Below are positions 1 to 8,126 of a stretch of DNA of 64,000 bases, one piece after another. Under the pieces are notes generated by a model. The model made no database searches. It saw nothing but the letters and a program-made list of their open reading frames with translations, and was not told the origin of the DNA. Both the position numbers and the translations under genes were made by a program. Source of the DNA: CALGYY01 sp963678485 (GTDB lineage Bacteria; Bacteroidota; Bacteroidia; Bacteroidales; CAIWKO01); assembly GCA_963678485.1 (NCBI GenBank), contig OY782882.1:3162001-3226000 (forward strand). Direction: 5' to 3'. Within the stretch, counting starts at the first letter, position 1. Each line of letters opens with the position of its first letter.

Positions 1-293
1 CCCTGATGGTTTTTTGCAAGCAAAATCAGATGATATCCGCTGCGATCATCAGTCCCCGTTTTGTCAAAACGACTTTTTGCAGCAACATATATTTCACAAC
101 CGATAATAGGTTTTATATCAAATTTCTTTGCCTTATTGAAAAAATCCTTTACGCCAAACATATTTCCATGATCGGTAATGGCGATGGCATTCATCCCATA
201 ATCTCTGGCTTGAGATATAAGGTCGCTGATTTGCGAAGCACCATCCAAAATGGAATATTGCGTATGTACGTGAAGGTGGGTAAAATCGGGCAT
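1..293 (-). CDS. dnaE: DNA polymerase III alpha subunit, N-terminal fragment
   Basis: Catalytic subunit of the replicative polymerase; only the first 97 codons lie in the window and the gene runs off the left edge. Translation from the ATG at 293 begins MPDFTHLHVHTQYSILDGA, the PHP-domain opening of DnaE, with the HVHT metal-binding motif. It continues with AITDHGNMFG and PIIGCEIYV, which are also diagnostic of the PHP domain. The gene is divergent from efp, with about 250 bp between them. The assignment as DnaE rather than a PolX or another PHP protein rests on the close match of these N-terminal blocks. Confidence 0.93.
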   Translation of the reverse strand, partial: MPDFTHLHVHTQYSILDGASQISDLISQARDYGMNAIAITDHGNMFGVKDFFNKAKKFDIKPIIGCEIYVAAKSRFDKTGTDDRSGYHLILLAKNHQ

Positions 294-477
294 TGTTTTT
301 TTTGTTTTTTTTATCAGAAATTGGCCGCACAAGGTGCTGGAAACCGCTATGAATCAATGAAGCAGAAAGTTGTCAAAGCAGTTTTTCTGTTGCTGTAAAG
401 TTACAAAAAAGCCATGACGGTGTGCAGATGTTAATAAGTTTTATTCCGGCATATTTGCAGTTTTTTTTAGATAAGCG

Positions 478-507
478 TTTGGTGCATGGATGAATTGGTT
501 AAATTTG
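478..507 (+). promoter_or_regulatory. Bacteroidota-type promoter of efp
   Basis: TTTG at 478-481, an 18-bp spacer, then TAAATTTG at 500-507, matching the Bacteroidota -33/-7 pattern TTTG...TAnnTTTG. The predicted transcript would have a leader of roughly 35 nt before the efp ATG at 546. Confidence 0.7.
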
Positions 508-545
508 CGCGCAATTTCAGGAAACTAAACATTTAAACAGTTTTT

Positions 546-1112
546 ATGGCAACAACAGCGGATATCCGTAATGGTTTATGTATCGAGTTCAATGGCGATC
601 TTTTTTCGATCGTTGAATTCCAGCATGTGAAACCCGGCAAGGGCGGTGCTTTTGTAAGGACTAAACTTAAGAACCTAAAGACCGGAAAAGTCATTAGTAA
701 TACATTTAATTCAGGTACTAAGATTAACATTCAACGTGTTGAGCGTCGCCCGTACCAGTTTTTGTATAAGGATGACAATGGCTTTAATTTCATGAATACT
801 CAATCCTTTGAGCAAATTCAATTAATGAAAGAACTGATTGATGCTCCGGATCTTCTTAAGGAAGGCCAAGCTGTTGAGATCGTTGTTCATGCTGATACTG
901 AAGAAGTATTGAATTGCGAGTTGCCTGCTTTGGTTGAATTGGAAGTGACCTATACCGAGCCGGGACTGCGCGGCGATACAGCCAATTCCGCACTAAAACC
1001 AGCTACTATGGAAACAGGAGCCACGATACATGTGCCGCTATTTATTGGCATTGGTGAAAAAATTAAGGTGGATACAAGGAATTACACCTATTATGAAAGA
1101 GTTAAAGGTTGA
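546..1112 (+). CDS. efp: Translation elongation factor P
   Basis: EF-P binds between the P and E sites of the ribosome and relieves stalling at polyproline stretches. The 188-residue length and three-domain layout are normal: a KOW-like domain I, then two OB domains, with the C-terminal signature near residues 150-185 ending in NYTYYERVKG. The tip of domain I reads KPGKGGAF and carries Lys32, at the position modified in E. coli EF-P (Lys34). No epmA or epmB is visible here, so the modification state is unknown. An lpxD-type gene follows 23 nt after the stop, probably in the same transcript; this pairing with lipid A genes is common in Bacteroidota. Confidence 0.97.
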   Translation: MATTADIRNGLCIEFNGDLFSIVEFQHVKPGKGGAFVRTKLKNLKTGKVISNTFNSGTKINIQRVERRPYQFLYKDDNGFNFMNTQSFEQIQLMKELIDAPDLLKEGQAVEIVVHADTEEVLNCELPALVELEVTYTEPGLRGDTANSALKPATMETGATIHVPLFIGIGEKIKVDTRNYTYYERVKG

Positions 1113-1135
1113 TTACTAATACAAAGCTGTAACGA

Positions 1136-2068
1136 ATGAAACTTGAAAAACCAATGTCCCTGAAGGAAGCTGCAGGGATTATACATGCTGAATACGAGGG
1201 GCCCGATAACCACATCATTAGTGGGATTAACGAGATCCATAAGGTTGAAGCAGGGGACATCACATTTGTTGATCACCCAAAGTATTATAATAAGGCCCTT
1301 CAATCGAAGGCAACTACTGTTATTATCAATAAACGCGTTCCTGTTCCTGAAGGAAAAGGTTTGCTGTTTTCTGATGATCCCTTCCGTGATTATGTAATGC
1401 TGGTAAAGCGTTTCAGGTTTTTTGAACCTGCCACTGCAATGGTTTCCTCTTCGGCTGTTATCGGCGAAGGAACCGTGATTCAGCCCGGCGCTTTCGTTGG
1501 TAACCACGTAGTGATTGGTAAAAATTGTATCATTCATCCGAATGCAACCATTTACGATCATTGCATTTTAGGTGATAGAGTAATTATTCATTCCAGTACT
1601 GTGATTGGCGGCGACGCTTTCTATTTCAAACGCAGACCTTCGGGTTATGATAAAATGGAAAGTTGCGGACGTACTATCATTGAAGATGATGTGGAAATTG
1701 GCGCTATGTGCGCAATCGACAAAGGTGTTTCTGGCGATACCATTATTGGAAAAGGAACTAAGCTAGATAACCACATTCAGATCGGACATGATACTACTGT
1801 TGGCAAGAATTGCCTCATTGGTGCTCATACCGCAATTGCCGGCGTTACCACCATTGAAGATGATGTAATTATCTGGGCTAAATGCGCCATTAATAAAGAC
1901 CTTACTGTTGGCAAAGGTGCGGTATTACTCGCCTGTTCAGGTATTGACAAATCTATCGAAGGAAATCAGGTTTATTGGGGAATCCCCGCTGAACCCGCAC
2001 GTAAGAAATGGAAAGAACTTGCCTATATGAAACGACTAGGCGAACTCTTCGATAAAGAAGAAGAATAG
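1136..2068 (+). CDS. lpxD: UDP-3-O-acylglucosamine N-acyltransferase (LpxD-type)
   Basis: Left-handed beta-helix acyltransferase of the LpxD family, which adds the N-linked hydroxyacyl chain in lipid A synthesis. Residues 1-100 resemble a uridine-binding domain. From about residue 105 hexapeptide repeats dominate (VIGEGTVIQPGAFVG, VVIGKN, IIGKGTKLDNH). The catalytic-type histidine sits in QIGHDT (His218). At 310 residues it is shorter than E. coli LpxD (341), like the short Bacteroidota paralogues found beside efp. The lpxC/fabZ-lpxA pair in this window lies 52 kb away, so this copy may be the second LpxD or a sugar N-acyltransferase of another pathway. Family assignment is confident; the exact substrate is not. 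Confidence 0.82.
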   Translation: MKLEKPMSLKEAAGIIHAEYEGPDNHIISGINEIHKVEAGDITFVDHPKYYNKALQSKATTVIINKRVPVPEGKGLLFSDDPFRDYVMLVKRFRFFEPATAMVSSSAVIGEGTVIQPGAFVGNHVVIGKNCIIHPNATIYDHCILGDRVIIHSSTVIGGDAFYFKRRPSGYDKMESCGRTIIEDDVEIGAMCAIDKGVSGDTIIGKGTKLDNHIQIGHDTTVGKNCLIGAHTAIAGVTTIEDDVIIWAKCAINKDLTVGKGAVLLACSGIDKSIEGNQVYWGIPAEPARKKWKELAYMKRLGELFDKEEE

Positions 2069-2075
2069 TAAAAAA

Positions 2076-3533
2076 TTAATTTTTTGGATCCGCGGGCAGA
2101 GTAATATCTTCCGCGGATTTTTTTTCTTGGAAAAGATCCAACGAAACAATCACAGCAATAAATCCCCAAAAAGGTACTGAGGCTTTATCAGTGTCAAGAA
2201 AATTATTCAGGATACCATGAGTGTAATACGTCACTAAGCCTAAAAAGAATAATAAAGCTGTAGTCTTTACCTCTGGCTCGCGGGCACGACGCCAAACTCT
2301 GATTATTGTCCATATTATTGTGCCTAAAATACCTAAGACCGATATCAAACCAACTACACCTTCTTCTGTCAGCGGGCCAATAAATTCGCTATGAGCATTT
2401 CCTTTATCTCCGGCATTGGTAGAAATAATGGTTTTATCTTTCGATAATTGGAAAGGTGCATAAATAAATTGATAGGTGCCTGGGCCCCATCCCCAGAAGG
2501 GCCGCTGCTCGAACATCCTGAATGCCGCGTTCCATCTGTTTAATCGCTCAAGATTTGATGCATCGGACGAAATATTCGATATAGATTGAACGTGCTCTGC
2601 CAAATTCACCGAGGCATCTTGCTTGTTCTTTTCCATCTTCATAAAGATCTGTTGTTCGAAGGCATAGAAAAAGGAACCCACAGCAATGAGGAGAATTAAT
2701 ATCCACCTAAAACGTATCTTGAAAATAAAGATTAATCCGACGGCTAAAGCTGCCACTACACTAATCCAGGCTGCACGACTGTAGGATAAAATTAGTCCCG
2801 CGAATAATAATAAAAATGCAATAGTGAGGAATATTCGCTCGGTTGGGCTGAAGCGTTTGATAAATAATAATCCAAACATTACCGGAATAAAGAAGGATAT
2901 AGCTGCCCCATAGGCGGTGTGGTCGTTGTAAAAGGGCGACATCACCCAATGTGCGGCATTCTCGCTGAATCCCCAGACAAACAGGTTATACGTCGAATAT
3001 CCAATGATGCCAATCAGGGAAATCACATAAAGCCAGGTGAAGGTCTTGATAAACCTGAATTTCCTGAACACCATGACCATCATAAAATAAAAGGGTACGA
3101 TGAACCACAATCGTGATAGCAGATATTTGAACGAAACCAAGGGCAATTCACTGGTAATACTGGTGACGAACATCCACAATAAATAAAACAAAATGGCAAT
3201 TGTAACGGGATGTTTCATCAAACGCGCCGGAATTAACTGCCGGTCGAAAAGAAGCTTAATGAAAAACAAACATAGCACACCAAATAATATGGGCTCAGTA
3301 GGTAAGGAGAGCCCAAGATTGCTGTCGAAGTCCCTTATGGTAACAGCTAAAGGCGTAAGAAATACAATGAAAAGCAGCAAACGATCCAACGCGAAAAAAA
3401 ACAAGATAATCAGTAGCAACACTACTGGAAGTAAAGTAAACCAATAAAACTCATTGATGATAAAAACTACATTGAGCACGATAAATATCGCACTCAGAAT
3501 ATAGACCCATTTCAATTTGAGTTTGTCGACCAA
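2076..3533 (-). CDS. O-antigen ligase / Wzy-like polysaccharide polymerase
   Basis: Polytopic membrane protein of 485 residues with about ten to twelve hydrophobic segments. A periplasmic loop near residues 290-390 contains the Wzy_C-type signature: RLNRWNAAFRMFEQRPFWGWG, then GNAHSEFIGPLTEEGVVGL. Members of this family either polymerise exopolysaccharide repeat units or ligate O-antigen to lipid A core. It is the last gene of the minus-strand operon, 12 nt after the second wzz gene, so a role in assembling the same polymer is likely. No ATG fits the N-terminus: an in-frame TAA lies five codons upstream, and TTG at 3533 is the only reasonable start. Confidence 0.83.
   Translation of the reverse strand: MVDKLKLKWVYILSAIFIVLNVVFIINEFYWFTLLPVVLLLIILFFFALDRLLLFIVFLTPLAVTIRDFDSNLGLSLPTEPILFGVLCLFFIKLLFDRQLIPARLMKHPVTIAILFYLLWMFVTSITSELPLVSFKYLLSRLWFIVPFYFMMVMVFRKFRFIKTFTWLYVISLIGIIGYSTYNLFVWGFSENAAHWVMSPFYNDHTAYGAAISFFIPVMFGLLFIKRFSPTERIFLTIAFLLLFAGLILSYSRAAWISVVAALAVGLIFIFKIRFRWILILLIAVGSFFYAFEQQIFMKMEKNKQDASVNLAEHVQSISNISSDASNLERLNRWNAAFRMFEQRPFWGWGPGTYQFIYAPFQLSKDKTIISTNAGDKGNAHSEFIGPLTEEGVVGLISVLGILGTIIWTIIRVWRRAREPEVKTTALLFFLGLVTYYTHGILNNFLDTDKASVPFWGFIAVIVSLDLFQEKKSAEDITLPADPKN
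2088..2125 (+). terminator. Rho-independent terminator of efp-lpxD, inside the opposing gene
   Basis: ATCCGCGG at 2088-2095 pairs perfectly with CCGCGGAT at 2111-2118 and is followed by a run of T to 2125. The hairpin lies within the last codons of the convergent polymerase gene on the minus strand, so the same bases code for that protein's C-terminus. Confidence 0.7.
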
Positions 3534-3545
3534 TGGAAAGCAGTT

Positions 3546-4607
3546 TTATTGTTGACTCGACTCAGGTTTCTTTTTGCGCAATCGTGCCGATTCAATAAAG
3601 GATATGATAATCATCATCAGCAGTAAACTGGAAAAAGTAGATACTACCACGACCAGCCAACGTATAGGATAAGATTTGGTGTCGGCAGGATATGGACTTG
3701 TGACAATGTTTGTATAAGTAAGTGTTTTTGAAAGGTCACTCAACGATTTATCATATTCAACTTTTATATCATTATAAGCACCTGCAAGACTGGCAAGATA
3801 TCCGCCAAGAAAAAGATATTCGCCACCGTGTTCGTTGAGGTTTTGAAACATTTCGGCATATACCGGATGATTGCTTCCTCTGCCTGAATTAACTCCATTA
3901 AGATAAGCTCGGGTATATTCCTTAAGTTGAATGTTGTAATCGTAGATATTGTTTTCTTTTCGAAGTTTCATTAAACAATCCTGAATGGAATCAATCTGTT
4001 TTTGTTTGAATTCAATCTGTTGACGGTATATCGCAACAACCTCCGAAGTTTTTTCCCGTTGCAACGAACCAACTTTGGCATTTAAGAGATTGATAACCTC
4101 TTTCACCATTTCGCAAGCAAGATAAGGGTCTGTATCGTACACCTCAATGATGATGGATTCGTATTCAGTTCTGCGAATGCTAACGTTATCGGTAATCTCA
4201 GATTGTAATCTTGATAAATACTTTGAATCGGTGGTATCGATATTATAGTGCTTTGCAAGCTGAAACTTTTTTATCAAAGAGAAATTAATGTCCTCCGATT
4301 TTAATAACTGAAGCATTTGTTCCGTAGGAGTTTCAGAACTGTACGGAATTAAATTGCTGGGATAAACAATAGCGAACGATTTATATTTCGGTTTTATGAA
4401 AATCGGACTTGAGAATAAAATGGAAAGGCCAACCACTACTGCAGTAACGATACAGAAGTGTATTTTCCATTTTGCAATGAGTTTGACAAGGCTGGTGCTA
4501 TCAAAAAATGAACTCATAAATTCGTCAGTTTCATCATAAAAATCTGTTTTTTCCTGCTTCTTTTTTTCAATAACTGCAGTGGGTGTTACACTTTTTACTT
4601 CCTGCAA
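3546..4607 (-). CDS. Wzz-type polysaccharide chain-length protein (second copy)
   Basis: Inner-membrane co-polymerase of the Wzz family. A cytoplasmic N-terminus of about 45 residues is followed by TM1 (FCIVTAVVVGLSILF), a periplasmic coiled-coil-rich domain, the SYPIRW motif before TM2, and a short basic tail. It resembles its upstream neighbour throughout and has no kinase domain. The start is uncertain. TTG at 4607 is listed here, but the frame stays open for 49 more codons up to an A10 tract in the end of the upstream gene. Those codons read as a plausible acidic, lysine-rich linker with no ATG. The first ATG is 30 codons inside (MSSFFDS). See the findings for the frameshift-fusion possibility. 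Confidence 0.85.
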   Translation of the reverse strand: MQEVKSVTPTAVIEKKKQEKTDFYDETDEFMSSFFDSTSLVKLIAKWKIHFCIVTAVVVGLSILFSSPIFIKPKYKSFAIVYPSNLIPYSSETPTEQMLQLLKSEDINFSLIKKFQLAKHYNIDTTDSKYLSRLQSEITDNVSIRRTEYESIIIEVYDTDPYLACEMVKEVINLLNAKVGSLQREKTSEVVAIYRQQIEFKQKQIDSIQDCLMKLRKENNIYDYNIQLKEYTRAYLNGVNSGRGSNHPVYAEMFQNLNEHGGEYLFLGGYLASLAGAYNDIKVEYDKSLSDLSKTLTYTNIVTSPYPADTKSYPIRWLVVVVSTFSSLLLMMIIISFIESARLRKKKPESSQQ

Positions 4608-4717
4608 TGGTGAAGCTTCCGGAAAAGTCTCTATTGTCTTTTGTTCTTCGTTACCTTCCTTTTTAGGTGGAGCTTTTTCCTCATTGGGTTCAGCTGGCTC
4701 AAAACTGAGGTCAAAAC

Positions 4718-5752
4718 TTAAGAACCCGAATTCGTTATTGTTGCTTTTTTTTTTCTAAGCCCATCCAAAACTACCAGTACCAGCATAGCCAGCAAAAATG
4801 CAGACATGGTGGATACTACAACTATAATCCAACGTACAGGGTAGGATTTCTTTTCAGCTTTATAGGCGCGATCAACAACAAACTTGGCAGGTAAATTATT
4901 CTCAGCATCCACCTTTGCTTCATCATACTTGGCTTTAATGGCGCTAAGTTGCTTTTTCTCATGTTCGAGTTCGTCGCGTAAGGAAACATAAGAACCACCG
5001 TATTCGCCCAACACTTTAAGGCGCTCTTCTATAGCTTTTACGCCAGCATTATTGTTTTTCGAAAGGGCTATGGCCAACTGAACATTATAGGCTTCAGCTT
5101 GAGTTTCATAGTCGTTAATACCAATTCTGCGCAAACTTGCAAGCGAATCTTCCATTCCCTTGATTTGCGATCTTAAGTTGTTATATTCTGCTTCAACAAT
5201 CTTAAATGCTTTAACAGCACGCTCTTTCTGCATTTTATTCTTTACCGTATCAAGCAGGTCGGAGATGTTGTTTGCAATGTCAGCCGCCATTTGAGGATCT
5301 TTATCCATGACATTGATCTCAACAGCCATATACTCTGTGCGACGGAAGGTAATATTGTCGTTGTATTCAGCAATTAAATCCGTCATTTTGTAAGGACTGG
5401 TAGGATCAATCTCATAATGAGAAGCCAGATCAAACTTTTGAATGACACGGCTGCGAATCTCATTGGAGTTGAGAATCTGTAGCACTTGCTCCGCTTGTTC
5501 CTCTTCACCAAATTCAAGGATGTCCTGCTTCGGTCCCGAATTGTCCGATAACAAAGCCTTAGAAACAGCGTTGGTGGAGGTGGGGAATAAAACTACGGTG
5601 GACTTAAACTTTGGCGTTATTAAGAAGGAAAATCCAGCAGAAGAAACTGCTGCAACGACTACAATAATTAGTAACGGCTTCCACCATTTCCATAGAAACA
5701 GTAAAAAGTTGGTAGTGTTGAATTCGCCTTTTTTTTCTTCCTGATTCGTCAT
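4718..5752 (-). CDS. Wzz-type polysaccharide chain-length protein (first copy)
   Basis: Chain-length determinant protein of 344 residues. TM1 (PLLIIVVVAAVSSAGF) is at about residues 27-45. The large periplasmic domain has heptad-like stretches at 155-290, then SYPVRW and TM2 (IIVVVSTMSAFLLAML), ending in RKKK coded by an A10 run. It sits between the flippase and the second Wzz protein, and two Wzz genes in tandem suggest a hetero-oligomer or a fused product. A -7 element (TACATTTG on the minus strand, 5785-5778) lies 26 nt before the ATG, so an internal promoter may serve wzz-wzz-wzy. Confidence 0.88.
   Translation of the reverse strand: MTNQEEKKGEFNTTNFLLFLWKWWKPLLIIVVVAAVSSAGFSFLITPKFKSTVVLFPTSTNAVSKALLSDNSGPKQDILEFGEEEQAEQVLQILNSNEIRSRVIQKFDLASHYEIDPTSPYKMTDLIAEYNDNITFRRTEYMAVEINVMDKDPQMAADIANNISDLLDTVKNKMQKERAVKAFKIVEAEYNNLRSQIKGMEDSLASLRRIGINDYETQAEAYNVQLAIALSKNNNAGVKAIEERLKVLGEYGGSYVSLRDELEHEKKQLSAIKAKYDEAKVDAENNLPAKFVVDRAYKAEKKSYPVRWIIVVVSTMSAFLLAMLVLVVLDGLRKKKATITNSGS
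4745..4754 (-). promoter_or_regulatory. A10 slippery tract at the wzz-wzz junction
   Basis: On the coding (minus) strand ten consecutive A residues follow AG. The upstream gene reads AGA AAA AAA AAA GCA here. One extra A in the mRNA, or a -1 ribosomal slip, would move reading into the frame of the second wzz gene. That frame is open from the tract (just after a TAG at 4757-4755) to the end of the second gene. Confidence 0.45.
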
Positions 5753-5777
5753 GCAGGTTCGTCTGATTATGTGGCGG

Positions 5778-5785
5778 CAAATGTA
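5778..5785 (-). promoter_or_regulatory. -7 promoter element before the first wzz gene
   Basis: TACATTTG on the minus strand fits TAnnTTTG and lies 26 nt upstream of the ATG at 5752. No clear -33 TTTG is present, so this is a weak call. Confidence 0.35.
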
Positions 5786-5846
5786 TCAAAAAAAAATTAA
5801 TCGGGATATATTTTTTTTGAAGACAATCGTCCACTGAAGAATACGA

Positions 5847-7337
5847 TTATGAAGAAGCGCTTGATTTTCTCAAGGTGGTGAACAATGCTTTAATGCTCAG
5901 GAGCCTTATTGCAGCTACAAAGACAATGGAAATTGCTCCCATACAAAGCAATTTTAACTTCCAGTCAATAGGTAACATTCTGCTTAAAAGCCCGAATCCT
6001 ATAACTGCCGCTACAAAGGAGGCGATTTTTATCAGATAGACTTGATTAACTTTAAACTTAAATATGTGTTGTGCTATCATTACCTGAACGGCCGCTGTAA
6101 GGAATTGAGTCGATAAACTGGCCCAAGCCGATCCTGTGGATAAATATTTAGGTATGAGAAACAAGTTTAACGAAATGTTCAACACCATGCCACAACCAGC
6201 CACCAGATTTAGTTGTTTTAAATTGCCATTGGATGTGAGTAAGGTGCCAAATACATAAGTTGTTGATATCGGAATAAATCCTGCCATCAATAAACCAAAA
6301 ATACGTGAGGTTTGTTCTATCCTCGCATTAAATATGGCCAGCGTTTCGTCTATGTGCTGAGGATAAAGCAGTGTCATGATTTCTGTACTGTAGAAAAAGG
6401 AACATAAAGCCACCGTTACACTTAATACAAACAACAATGTGAACGACAAGCGTGCTAAGGATTCTATAGATTCTTTGAACTTGAGCATGCGTGCAAACAT
6501 CGGAAGTAAAATCACCGAAAACAGATATGCAATCATATTCGTAGCATCCAGTAATCGGTAAGCTGATGCATATATGCCCGCTTGCTCTTCCCCGATTTTG
6601 TCAGGTAACAATCGCTCAAGCATTACAGAGTCAATACGATTGTAAAAGGCCATGAGCAATACTAGAATTGCAAAGGGGAAACTTTGCTTGATAATCATTA
6701 CAAAAAATGGTCTGTTCCATTTGAGTTTGCTGAACTTTGCCTTTCGCACCACAATTAAAAAAGCAACAAAGGCAGTAATCAGATATGCAAGCGTCTGCGC
6801 ATAGATAAACCACTCAATTTGAAAAGGTTTTTTTGTAACATTACCCCAAAGCAAGATCCCGCAAATGATAATCATCAACATTCGATCGAGTACAGAAATT
6901 ACCGAATCGGTTTTAAAATAATGTAAACCCGAAATGTTCGAACGTAGATAAAGAATAAATGAAATCAGAAACTGATTGAATCCTAATAAGGCCAGCATCT
7001 GAATTTGCACAGGGTTATAGCCAATTATAAATCCGGCACCAATTGATATGATACAATAGAAAATGAAAAGCAAAAATTTCAATACAAGGATTGATGAAAA
7101 ATGCTTTTGCAGCAATTGATGGTTCTGCGCAATATTCTTGTTGTTGAAATTGGTGATGCCAAAATCAAGCAGTATGTTGAATAAAAAAGTGAAATTAAAA
7201 ATGGCGAAATAAAATCCGTAACTGCCTGCCCCCACTGCATTCTGCACCGAACGGTCAATTCCCAGTATCCAGAACGGCTTTATCAGCAAATTCAGGAATA
7301 ACAGGATGAGTAAGTTGGTCAGGAATTTTTTCTGCAT
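5847..7337 (-). CDS. Lipopolysaccharide/exopolysaccharide flippase (Wzx-like, MATE fold)
   Basis: Membrane protein of 496 residues with about 12 to 14 transmembrane segments, of the polysaccharide biosynthesis/MVF family. The N-terminus places LINLLIKPFWILGIDRSVQNAVG in the position of the usual oligosaccharide-flippase N-terminal helix. The central NRIDSVMLERLLPDKIGEEQAGIYASAYRLLD block is typical of Wzx proteins. It should move undecaprenyl-linked repeat units across the inner membrane for the Wzy-like polymerase downstream. The spacing to the FkbM methyltransferase gene upstream is 7 nt, so the two are cotranscribed. Confidence 0.88.
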   Translation of the reverse strand: MQKKFLTNLLILLFLNLLIKPFWILGIDRSVQNAVGAGSYGFYFAIFNFTFLFNILLDFGITNFNNKNIAQNHQLLQKHFSSILVLKFLLFIFYCIISIGAGFIIGYNPVQIQMLALLGFNQFLISFILYLRSNISGLHYFKTDSVISVLDRMLMIIICGILLWGNVTKKPFQIEWFIYAQTLAYLITAFVAFLIVVRKAKFSKLKWNRPFFVMIIKQSFPFAILVLLMAFYNRIDSVMLERLLPDKIGEEQAGIYASAYRLLDATNMIAYLFSVILLPMFARMLKFKESIESLARLSFTLLFVLSVTVALCSFFYSTEIMTLLYPQHIDETLAIFNARIEQTSRIFGLLMAGFIPISTTYVFGTLLTSNGNLKQLNLVAGCGMVLNISLNLFLIPKYLSTGSAWASLSTQFLTAAVQVMIAQHIFKFKVNQVYLIKIASFVAAVIGFGLLSRMLPIDWKLKLLCMGAISIVFVAAIRLLSIKALFTTLRKSSASS

Positions 7338-7344
7338 GGATACC

Positions 7345-8091
7345 TTAATTTATAAGGGGCGTTGGAATGAAGAAGAAATTCTGATGAGAATGAAGACTTT
7401 CGTCATATGTGGCAAGCTTCCCCTGCACTAATACCTTCGTTTCGTATTGCATCGAAGCCATTAATTCAAAGCAACGCTGACGATTCACAGTATCCCAAAG
7501 TTCAGTGTAGATAATCGGTCGGTGTTTTTTCAACATTGCTTTGCCACCATCCAGCACATAATATTCGTAATTCTCAACATCCATCTTGATTCCACCCACT
7601 GTCGGTAAACGATCCCACTCATTCATGCTGTCGAGCGTAATCAAAGGTACGCTGAATTGAGGACCTTCATTATAATCAACAATGGTTTCGTGTACAACAT
7701 GACTTAATCCATGTAAGCGAACCTTTTTTTCTGTTGGAAGAACCATGGTTATCTCACCCATTGTGTTTCCAAGGGCTTTTTCGATAAGCAATACATTTTC
7801 AAGTTTGTAATGCTTTATGATTCGCTTAAGTGTTTTGATATTGCAGGGTACCGGTTCAAAAGCAACAATGGTCGACTTGGGCAATTTTCGTGATAAATGC
7901 ACGGTCATAGCTCCAATGTTTGCCCCAATATCAAGCACAGTATCACCATTTCTTAGCATTTGCAGGAAGTACATAAAATCTCCTTCCTTACGATTGCGAC
8001 TTAACGTGGTAATGATGTAGCGTGCAAAAACATAAAGGTAGTTCTCAAAACCTAGAATCAGCTGTAATATCCTCTTGACAAAAATCTTCAT
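7345..8091 (-). CDS. FkbM-family S-adenosylmethionine methyltransferase
   Basis: Class I SAM-dependent methyltransferase of the FkbM family, often found in polysaccharide clusters where it O-methylates sugars. Motif I is VLDIGANIGAMT; the acidic post-I region is AFEPVP; the C-terminal GGIKMDVENYEYYVLDGG block is an FkbM hallmark. I place the start at ATG 8091 (MKIFVKRILQ, 248 residues). An upstream TTG would overlap the preceding gene by about 30 nt and adds a cysteine-rich stretch not seen in the family. It probably modifies the polymer made by the downstream genes. Confidence 0.87.
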   Translation of the reverse strand: MKIFVKRILQLILGFENYLYVFARYIITTLSRNRKEGDFMYFLQMLRNGDTVLDIGANIGAMTVHLSRKLPKSTIVAFEPVPCNIKTLKRIIKHYKLENVLLIEKALGNTMGEITMVLPTEKKVRLHGLSHVVHETIVDYNEGPQFSVPLITLDSMNEWDRLPTVGGIKMDVENYEYYVLDGGKAMLKKHRPIIYTELWDTVNRQRCFELMASMQYETKVLVQGKLATYDESLHSHQNFFFIPTPLIN

Positions 8092-8126
8092 TTGCGCAAA
8101 TTGGGGGCAAAGATAGAAATAATTTG

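Noticed and set aside
6..398. Plus-strand open frame over the dnaE start
   Set aside because: It is antisense to the PHP domain of dnaE and has no recognisable protein features.
1091..1561. Long minus-strand frame opposite lpxD
   Set aside because: Shadow of the hexapeptide-repeat gene; cysteine-rich with no domain.
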